Shown piece by piece: positions 25,048 through 30,730 of a stretch of DNA of 30,730 nt. The first letter of the stretch is position 1. Each line of letters begins with the position of its first letter. The notes under the pieces were generated by a model. That model saw nothing but the letters and a program-made list of their open reading frames with translations, was not told the DNA's origin and did no database searches. Both the position numbers and the translations under genes were made by a program. Source of the DNA: a virus; the IMG/VR virus record IMGVR_UViG_3300031975_001384, positions 1 through 30,730 of that record; one strand, written 5' to 3'.

Positions 25048-25959
25048 ATGCATGTATTCGGAGAGATTGATAAATCATCAACCACAATTGAAAGTAATGT
25101 AGTAAATTACACTCATAACTTATCAGCATCTTCTGCTGGTATTCAAACGATAAAAATAGTTTCTGCTTCATCTAATACTAATTATTGGGACTCTCTAAAT
25201 GTTATGTTTTATACAAGTGGTTCTTCTGTTTATGGTAATGAACACAAGTTTGGAAGACCCTCAAGTAATCTATCAATACAACCAACCACTGGTGAACAAT
25301 TTTTAACAAAATATCATGGATATTCAAATAGTTCTTTAATATCTATACCATCTAAATATTATGGTGAAAAAATAAAAGAGGGTTCATTTACATTTACAGA
25401 CTTAAACAATCCTGATAATGCTGGTATTAATCCAATAATAAGAGATGATGGTTTTGGTAATTTATATTCAACAAATGCTAATTCTAATTTTGGAACATTA
25501 ACAGCATCTTCAGCTGGTACAAATAATTCCATATCATCATCTGAAAATTATGTTGGTAATATATTTTATGATAAAGGTTTAGTAGTAATTGCAGAAACAG
25601 GTTCTTGGAGTGGTAGTGTGAAGTATTCAGATTTAGGTACAAATTATAGTTTAAAATTTGATTCGGTTAATACGATAAATACTCATGAATATAATGTTAC
25701 ATTATTACCTCAAGATTTTAATCTAACAACTAATTATTCAATTAGAAATGTATTAACAACAGATACAGAACCATTAAAATTATCAACACCATTTATAGGT
25801 GCTATGTTTACAAGTAGTAATTGGCAACCATATATTACTAAAATTAAATTATATCAAAATGGTGATTATGATACACCTGTAATTGAAGCTGCTTTACCAA
25901 AACCAATTAAAAAAAGTGATAAGATAAATATGAGATTTAAAATAAGATTAGACATTTAG
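25048..25959 (+). CDS. Virion structural protein, divergent paralogue of the preceding gene
   Basis: A 303-aa protein with the same block order as its upstream neighbour: SFTFTDLNNPDNAG, NPIIRDDGFGNLYS, GNIFYDKGLVVIAETGSWSG, EYNVTLLPQDFNLTTNYSI, then ITKIKLYQNGDYDTPVIEAA, PKPIKKS and a final RFKIRLDI. The match to its neighbour is strongest in the 'FY.kG..V', 'FN.t.NyS' and closing 'KLY.nGd...a.l..P.kk' elements. No good Shine-Dalgarno is visible (AAGATGGG only), so it may rely on coupling to the gene 11 bases upstream. It is the last gene of the second late unit; its stop lies in the TAGGAG of the resolvase gene. Confidence 0.7.
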   Translation: MHVFGEIDKSSTTIESNVVNYTHNLSASSAGIQTIKIVSASSNTNYWDSLNVMFYTSGSSVYGNEHKFGRPSSNLSIQPTTGEQFLTKYHGYSNSSLISIPSKYYGEKIKEGSFTFTDLNNPDNAGINPIIRDDGFGNLYSTNANSNFGTLTASSAGTNNSISSSENYVGNIFYDKGLVVIAETGSWSGSVKYSDLGTNYSLKFDSVNTINTHEYNVTLLPQDFNLTTNYSIRNVLTTDTEPLKLSTPFIGAMFTSSNWQPYITKIKLYQNGDYDTPVIEAALPKPIKKSDKINMRFKIRLDI

Positions 25960-25966
25960 GAGACAA

Positions 25967-26476
25967 ATGGTTATATTAGGATTAGATGCATCGACAACTT
26001 GTGTCGGATATGCATTCACAGAAGATAAGAAGATTCTCGATATGGGATTCATCGACATCAAAAAAGAAAAAACACCAAAAGATAAAGTACAGAAAGTTCT
26101 TGAATTTCTCAATAATATTTCGTATATTGATAATGTTGAAAATATTAACATTGAAGACAATCTATCAGGTTTTGCTGGTGGAAGAACTTCACAACAAGTT
26201 ATTATCAAATTAGCTAAGTTTAATGCTATACTATGTTTTATGTTGGAGAATTTTGAATTTAAAGTCAATAGCATAAATCCAATGACTGCTAGAAAAAATG
26301 TGTTTGGAAAAGCTAGAGTCAAAGGTAAAAAAGCAAAACAATTTGTTCAAGAAGAAGTAGAAAAAATGTACAATACCAAGAAATGGTGTAAAGAAACTAC
26401 ACGAGGTAATTGGGATAAGAGGAATATAGATATGTACGATGGTTTGGTTATGTCACTTTTCGAAAAAAAAGCTTGA
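25967..26476 (+). CDS. RuvC-like Holliday junction resolvase
   Basis: A 169-aa RNase H-fold nuclease of the RuvC type, predicted to cut four-way junctions formed during phage recombination and before packaging. Carboxylates expected for two-metal catalysis are present: D7 in ILGLDASTTCVGYA, E63 in INIEDNLSGF, and D155/D158 in NIDMYDGLVMSL. A basic stretch (ARKNVFGKARVKGKKAK) fits DNA contact. T4 uses the unrelated endonuclease VII (gp49) for this step, so this is a functional replacement. The AGGAG is shared with the stop of the last virion gene. The stop codon overlaps the -35 element of the primase promoter. Confidence 0.85.
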   Translation: MVILGLDASTTCVGYAFTEDKKILDMGFIDIKKEKTPKDKVQKVLEFLNNISYIDNVENINIEDNLSGFAGGRTSQQVIIKLAKFNAILCFMLENFEFKVNSINPMTARKNVFGKARVKGKKAKQFVQEEVEKMYNTKKWCKETTRGNWDKRNIDMYDGLVMSLFEKKA

Positions 26477-26502
26477 CTTTAATACTAAATTCTTCGTATA
26501 TT
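26473..26502 (+). promoter_or_regulatory. sigma70-like promoter for the primase gene, possibly giving a leaderless mRNA
   Basis: TTGACT (26473-26478) and TATATT (26497-26502) are separated by 18 bases. A start point 7 bases after the -10 box would be 26509, exactly the A of the primase ATG. No Shine-Dalgarno precedes this ATG, unlike most genes here. Host-type elements suit early or middle expression. Confidence 0.55.
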
Positions 26503-26508
26503 GTATAG

Positions 26509-27429
26509 ATGTATAAATACGAATTAGTCACATTGTTAGAAAAAGTATTGATGAAGAGTTACCAAATGAAAAATGGTGAACATGCTTTTCATTGTCCTTT
26601 TTGTAATCATCATAAAAAGAAACTTCAAATTAACACCGAAACACAAAAGTGGCACTGTTGGGTATGTAATCAAGGTGGATACAAGATAGGAATACTCCTA
26701 CGAAAGATAAACGCTCCAAAAAACATCATTTCTGAGGTTCTGAGGATACTTGGTGATTACAAAGGTGTTAAACACGAAAAAGATGAAAAGACTGAATATA
26801 ATGTCAGTTTACCACAATGTTATCAACCACTTTGGAAACCATCTACAGACCCATTGTATAAAAATGCTATAAGTTATTTAAAGAAGAGAGGAATAGGTGG
26901 TATTGATATTCTTCGTTATTCAATAGGATATTGTTCTTCTAATGGTTATGCTAATCGTATCATTATACCAAGTTATGACGCTGATGGTAAATTGAATTAT
27001 TTCATAGCTAGAGATATGTTTCCTAATTCAAATTTTAAATACAAAAATCCACCTATGTCAAAAGATACAGTATGTTTTGAAATGTTTATAAATTGGAATG
27101 AACCTGTTGTTTTATGTGAAGGTGTGTTTGACGCTATATCAATTAGAAGAAACGTAATACCTTTATTGGGTAAGTTTCCAAGTAAAACATTAGTGAAAAG
27201 ATTAGTAGAAAAACAAGTTAAAACAATATATGTTGCATTAGATGAAGATGCTAGACAAGATGCAATTAAGTTAAGTAAGTTTTTAATGGATTATGGAATT
27301 TCTACATACTTATTAAATATGAAAGACAAAGACCCTTCAGAATTAGGTTTCACAAAGTTTTGGGAATTACTCAATACAACTCAACAATCAAAATTTTCAG
27401 ATATTATAAAAGGTAGATTATATGGATAA
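26509..27429 (+). CDS. gp61: DNA primase, T4 gp61-like (zinc finger plus Toprim)
   Basis: Predicted primase that makes RNA primers for lagging-strand synthesis with the replicative helicase, 306 aa. The N-terminal zinc-binding module is FHCPFCNHHKKKLQIN (C29, C32) and WHCWVCNQGG (C50, C53). The Toprim catalytic part has VVLCEGVFDAISIRRN (E204, D208) and YVALDEDARQDAIKLS (D245, D247). The domain order and length fit phage gp61 (342 aa in T4). The start has no Shine-Dalgarno and sits at the predicted transcription start. The last 8 bases overlap the methyltransferase gene. Confidence 0.85.
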   Translation: MYKYELVTLLEKVLMKSYQMKNGEHAFHCPFCNHHKKKLQINTETQKWHCWVCNQGGYKIGILLRKINAPKNIISEVLRILGDYKGVKHEKDEKTEYNVSLPQCYQPLWKPSTDPLYKNAISYLKKRGIGGIDILRYSIGYCSSNGYANRIIIPSYDADGKLNYFIARDMFPNSNFKYKNPPMSKDTVCFEMFINWNEPVVLCEGVFDAISIRRNVIPLLGKFPSKTLVKRLVEKQVKTIYVALDEDARQDAIKLSKFLMDYGISTYLLNMKDKDPSELGFTKFWELLNTTQQSKFSDIIKGRLYG

Positions 27430-28126
27430 ATTGTTATGGAAAAACGAAATTGAATTTTATGATTTACATTCAAAAGATATATTTTCAAATTTTCCATTTT
27501 ATCATACAGCTATGATTGGAGAAACAGCTGAAGATTTTTTAAATTATATTATAAAAACTTCAAAAATAGATTCAACTTCAAAAGTTGTAGATTTAGGTTG
27601 TGGTGGTGGATATTTAGTTGATTCTTTAAATAAATTTTGTGAATGTATTGGTATTTCAACTAGTAAAAAATGTATAGAACAGGCTAAAATTAATTATCCA
27701 GATTCAAAGTTTGAAGTAGCTAATATGGAAACATTTTCAAATAAAAATTCAACACACTTTTTAACTTTAGAAAGTATGGGGTATGCTGATATTGAAAAAA
27801 CTTTTAAAAATGTTTATAACAATCTACAAAAAAATGGTATTCTTTATACAAAAGAATGGTATAAAAAATTTAAAGAAACAAAAGAACAGAAAGATAATAG
27901 GGAACATTTTGAACATTATTTTAAATATATTCCTAATAATGTAACAGATGTAGTTAGAATAGCTTATGAAAGTGGATTTCATTTATTATCACTTAATGAT
28001 TTATCAGATGAGTTTAATGCTAGTATGTATTTGGAGTGTTCAAAGTATCATAAAGTTGAATACATACCACCATATCCAGAAATATCTTTTGTTAATTCAA
28101 TGGAATTAGTATTTATAAAAAAATAA
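27422..28126 (+). CDS. SAM-dependent methyltransferase (class I)
   Basis: A 234-aa protein with a clear class I methyltransferase motif I, KVVDLGCGGGYLVDSL (G59-C-G-G-G63), a following GIST as the acidic/loop position, and a post-motif block LTLESMGYADIEKTFKNVYN leading to LQKNGILYTKEW. This motif set is closest to small-molecule methyltransferases of the ubiquinone/cyclopropane group, not to DNA methyltransferases, since no DPPY/NPPY motif is visible. The target could be a sugar, lipid or modified nucleotide. It overlaps the primase by 8 bases, so it is probably translated by coupling. Confidence 0.8.
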   Translation: MDKLLWKNEIEFYDLHSKDIFSNFPFYHTAMIGETAEDFLNYIIKTSKIDSTSKVVDLGCGGGYLVDSLNKFCECIGISTSKKCIEQAKINYPDSKFEVANMETFSNKNSTHFLTLESMGYADIEKTFKNVYNNLQKNGILYTKEWYKKFKETKEQKDNREHFEHYFKYIPNNVTDVVRIAYESGFHLLSLNDLSDEFNASMYLECSKYHKVEYIPPYPEISFVNSMELVFIKK

Positions 28127-28141
28127 AATAGGAGAAATTAA

Positions 28142-28684
28142 ATGAATTTTAATTTTACAGATGAAATTATAGAAATAGCAAAGTCAAAAGTACCAAATAA
28201 TATAAAAGAAAAATACATAAAGGAATCCGATGTATCATTTAAATATGGATATACAAGATTTGAAAATGATGATTTAAAGGCAATTTATTTTTATCCAAAT
28301 GGATTTGAGATACCTGATTGTTATTGTCCTCCTGTTTTTAAATTTGATGTAATAGATGGTGATTTAGTATTTAAGTATGTATATGATTTTCTTAAAGAAA
28401 ATAATGATGATAGTTTTGTTGAGGCTAGATATGATGCTGATATGAATTTAGATTGTACATATAATCATTTTAATGAAAAGGTATTTGTTAAAAATGGTTA
28501 TATTTTTAGTTCAAAAGAAAAAGATAATGTAAAAACAAATTATGTTTTTTATAATGACAAAGATAATTTTTATGGATATTCTAAATATTTAAAAGATAAT
28601 AAAATTATTAATATAGATTCATCCGATTTATTTCATTATGGAAAAAAAGAAAATACTGATGTAATTTATTTGGTTATAGCTTAA
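28142..28684 (+). CDS. Unknown Tyr/Asp/Phe-rich protein, 180 aa
   Basis: Not recognised. The protein is acidic and rich in aromatic residues, with a helical start (DEIIEIAKSKVPNNIKEKYI) and repeated short beta-like stretches containing YFYPNG, VIDGDLVFKYVYDFL and FYGYSKYLKDNKI. There are two Cys in DCYCPPVF and no membrane segment. TAGGAGA precedes the start by 8 bases. Its place between a methyltransferase and phosphomannomutase hints at a metabolic or modification context, but no function can be claimed. Confidence 0.65.
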   Translation: MNFNFTDEIIEIAKSKVPNNIKEKYIKESDVSFKYGYTRFENDDLKAIYFYPNGFEIPDCYCPPVFKFDVIDGDLVFKYVYDFLKENNDDSFVEARYDADMNLDCTYNHFNEKVFVKNGYIFSSKEKDNVKTNYVFYNDKDNFYGYSKYLKDNKIINIDSSDLFHYGKKENTDVIYLVIA

Positions 28685-28686
28685 TT

Positions 28687-29412
28687 ATGGATAGAATATT
28701 TATATTCGATATAGATGGAACATTAACACCATCACGGAGAAGAATGACAGAAGAGTTTGCTAAATTCTTTGATAAGTGGAGTGAGAAAAATAAATATTAT
28801 TTAGTTACAGGTAGTGATTTGGATAAAACAAAAGAACAATTACCAATCGCTTATATTGATAGGGCAGAAGCCATATTCACTTGTTGTGGAAATCAAATGT
28901 GGAGAGATGATGAATTAATTTATAATAATAAATTTACTCCACCAGAGTCTTTAATTGAACACTTAGAAGAAAAAATAAAATATAGTAAATATTATCACAG
29001 AGCTGGTAATCATATTGAAGATAGAGGTTCAATGTTAAATTTTAGTGTAGTTGGTAGAAATTGTACACAAGAGCAAAGAGAAGATTATTTTAAATGGGAT
29101 AAACAGACTAATGAAAGAAAAAATATATCAAACGATATAAAATCTACTTGGACAAAATTAGATGCAGTAATTGGTGGACAAATATCAATTGATATTTATC
29201 CGAAAGGTAGTGATAAATCACAAGTACTTAATATAATAGAACAAGAGAGATTAGTACCACCTAGTGAATATATTTTCATAGGTGATGGAATTGAAAATGG
29301 TGGTAATGATTATCCATTAGCTGAATTGATGGATAATACAGAAATATGTGATTGGTATCACACAAAAGGTTGGGAACATACAAAAGAAATATTGGAGAGT
29401 TTAATTGATTAA
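28687..29412 (+). CDS. Eukaryotic-type phosphomannomutase (HAD superfamily)
   Basis: Predicted to interconvert mannose-6-phosphate and mannose-1-phosphate, the step before GDP-mannose, in the cytoplasm; 241 aa, near the family's 245-265. The HAD start is FIFDIDGTLTPSRRRMT with nucleophile D8 and acid D10. PMM-specific blocks follow in order: LVTGSDLDKTKEQL, RGSMLNFSVVGRNC (R113-R124), IGGQISIDIYPKGSDK (residues 162-177), and FIGDGIENGGNDYPLA (D200, N207, D208). These blocks match the human PMM2 type far better than the unrelated bacterial ManB-type mutases. A phage homologue is unusual, and lateral transfer is likely. The start has no clear Shine-Dalgarno. It overlaps the next gene by 8 bases. 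Confidence 0.88.
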   Translation: MDRIFIFDIDGTLTPSRRRMTEEFAKFFDKWSEKNKYYLVTGSDLDKTKEQLPIAYIDRAEAIFTCCGNQMWRDDELIYNNKFTPPESLIEHLEEKIKYSKYYHRAGNHIEDRGSMLNFSVVGRNCTQEQREDYFKWDKQTNERKNISNDIKSTWTKLDAVIGGQISIDIYPKGSDKSQVLNIIEQERLVPPSEYIFIGDGIENGGNDYPLAELMDNTEICDWYHTKGWEHTKEILESLID

Positions 29413-30730
29413 AACAATTGCACATTTAGCAGACATACATATTAGAAAACTACATAGATTTGTAGAGTATCGTCAAGTATTTAAAAATTTATACAAACAA
29501 CTAAAAGAATTAAAACCAGATGCTATTTATATTGGTGGTGATGTGGTTCACGGAAAACTCGATACATCACCTGAAGAAGTCAGAATGGTTGCAAACTTCT
29601 TTTTAGAATTGTGTAAGATTGCTCCCACTATCATCATTCCTGGTAATCACGATTGTAATTTGAATAACAAATCAAGAGAAGATACACTTTCTCCCATTGT
29701 TGATTTAGTACAAAAGATTACACCTAATTTACACTATTGGAAAAAGACAGGTGTTTATAATATGGATAATGTTGACTTTGCTCATTTGTCTATTTTTGAT
29801 ATTGATAAAGAGGGTAAACAGATAACACATACTATACCTAATCCAAAGGATTTAAAGAATACAAAGATTGCTTTATTTCACGGTGGAGTGGACAAACACT
29901 TTTATGATAATGGATTTCAAGTTCAAGATGATAGAGTGACGAATGATACATTTGATGGATACGATATGGTGTTGTTGGGTGATATACATAAAAGACAATT
30001 CTTAAATGAAGAAGAAACAATTGGTTATCCAGGTTCATTGATTCAACAGAATTATTCAGAAGAACCAAGTCACGGATTTTTATTATGGGATGTAGAGAAA
30101 AGAAAAGCTGAATATCATCAAGTAGAGAATGATTATGGATATAAAATATTAAATGTAGAAGATGGTGAAATATTAAACTCAACAACTGGTAAACCATTTG
30201 AATTAACATTTATGCCACCTAAAGGTAGAGTTAAAGTTAAATTTACTAACACTACATTGGAACAAATTAAAGACATACAAATCGGTTTAAGAAAACAATA
30301 TCCAAAGTTAAAAGAGATTGTTACTGAAAGACAAGACAATATATCCATTGGTGATGATAGAGAAAACAAATTGGATATAGGTGATGTAAGAGATATTAAT
30401 TATCAGAATGAATTAATTGATGATTTCTTGAAAAGAAATGTTGAAGGTGTTGATGAGGAAACAATTAAAAGAGTTCAAGAAATAAATAAAATGACAAATA
30501 ATTCACCAGAAATATACGATGGTGATATTACACGAAATGTGGATTGGAAAATTAAATCATTTGAATTTGACAATATGTTTTGTTATGGTAAGGGAAATAA
30601 AATAGACTTCACAAAACTTGATGGTACGATTGGTGTAGTCGCTCCTAACCATAGTGGTAAATCTGCTATAATGGATGCTATTGCATATACAATCTATGAT
30701 GTATGTAGTAGAACTAATCGAGCGTTGGAT
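29405..30730 (+). CDS. gp47-gp46: Mre11/Rad50-type (gp47-gp46) fused recombination nuclease, 3' partial
   Basis: One frame is open from TTG 29405 to the window end (442 codons). Residues 1-200 carry the Mre11/SbcD/gp47 phosphoesterase motifs: AHLADIHIR (D10, H12), IGGDVVHG (D46), IPGNHDCN (N81, H82), ALFHGGVD (H159) and LLGDIHKRQ (D193, H195). From about residue 379 a Rad50/SbcC/gp46 N-terminus follows without a stop: DWKIKSFEFDNMF, IDFTKLDGTIGVVA, Walker A APNHSGKS (residues 413-420), MDAIAYTIYD. T4 encodes these as two genes. Together they resect DNA ends for recombination-dependent replication. TTG is chosen because GGAG lies 7 bases upstream and no in-frame ATG precedes the first catalytic motif. 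The first P-loop Gly is Ala here. Confidence 0.85.
   Translation, partial: MIKTIAHLADIHIRKLHRFVEYRQVFKNLYKQLKELKPDAIYIGGDVVHGKLDTSPEEVRMVANFFLELCKIAPTIIIPGNHDCNLNNKSREDTLSPIVDLVQKITPNLHYWKKTGVYNMDNVDFAHLSIFDIDKEGKQITHTIPNPKDLKNTKIALFHGGVDKHFYDNGFQVQDDRVTNDTFDGYDMVLLGDIHKRQFLNEEETIGYPGSLIQQNYSEEPSHGFLLWDVEKRKAEYHQVENDYGYKILNVEDGEILNSTTGKPFELTFMPPKGRVKVKFTNTTLEQIKDIQIGLRKQYPKLKEIVTERQDNISIGDDRENKLDIGDVRDINYQNELIDDFLKRNVEGVDEETIKRVQEINKMTNNSPEIYDGDITRNVDWKIKSFEFDNMFCYGKGNKIDFTKLDGTIGVVAPNHSGKSAIMDAIAYTIYDVCSRTNRALD

Noticed and set aside
25948-26322. 124-codon open frame on the minus strand opposite the RuvC-like gene
   Set aside because: The plus-strand frame has complete RuvC motifs and a good ribosome binding site. 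The minus frame shows no recognisable domain and is typical of an antisense shadow.
26512-26519. TATAAATA, the exact T4 late promoter octamer, at the primase start
   Set aside because: It encodes the second to fourth residues of primase (YKY) and this octamer is expected by chance several times in A+T-rich DNA of this length. It does not share the longer context of the two putative late promoters.
29838-30369. Two minus-strand open frames inside the gp47-like region
   Set aside because: The plus-strand frame carries all Mre11 motifs. The antisense translations are low-complexity Leu/His/Ser-rich sequences.
1-30730. tRNA genes, CRISPR arrays, insertion sequences or integrase
   Set aside because: No cloverleaf-like GC-rich segment, no regular spaced repeats and no transposase or integrase motifs were seen; coding genes fill almost the whole window.

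Overview
The window looks like part of the genome of a T4-like contractile-tailed phage (myovirus), most likely a distant marine or aquatic relative of T4. The evidence is recognisable homologues of T4 late sigma factor gp55, baseplate proteins gp5, gp25 and gp6, primase gp61 and the recombination nuclease gp47/gp46, all on the + strand, packed with 1-8 base overlaps and strongly A+T-rich (by eye, not computed). Most genes have an AGGAG-type ribosome binding site, so the host probably uses Shine-Dalgarno initiation. The host itself cannot be named from this sequence.

Layout. (1) 1-3862: a left block with the end of a Gly/Leu-rich gene, a 32-residue membrane peptide, an HNH endonuclease, a glycosyltransferase with a winged-helix-like tail, an HD-domain phosphohydrolase, a small membrane protein and the gp55-like late sigma factor. 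It closes with a clear intrinsic terminator (3868-3892). (2) 3957-23127: a long structural operon behind a putative late promoter. It holds an unknown helical protein, a gp5-like hub protein without lysozyme, two unknown small proteins, gp25 and gp6. Four very large genes follow (9256-23127) that carry DNRLRE-like, LamG-like, PKD-like and EF-hand/dockerin-like modules. The last of them has a KGT motif that suggests a gp7/P2-gpI-like wedge or fibre-connector role. (3) 23204-25959: a second late unit with a second copy of the same 19-bp promoter motif, encoding three virion proteins, two of which look paralogous. (4) 25967-30730: a replication/recombination/metabolism block: RuvC-like resolvase, gp61-like primase behind its own sigma70-like promoter, a SAM methyltransferase, an unknown protein, a eukaryotic-type phosphomannomutase, and an Mre11/Rad50 (gp47/gp46) protein apparently fused in one reading frame and cut by the window end.

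How the genes fit together. gp55 would drive the two late structural units, and gp5, gp25 and gp6 form the baseplate core. The carbohydrate-binding-like modules probably take the place of T4-style long fibres in host contact. Primase, resolvase and the fused nuclease serve replication and recombination-dependent repair. Phosphomannomutase plus glycosyltransferase suggest the phage makes or uses a mannose-type sugar, perhaps on its DNA or virion. No tRNA genes, CRISPR arrays, insertion sequences or integration genes were recognised. No gap without a gene exceeds about 95 bases.
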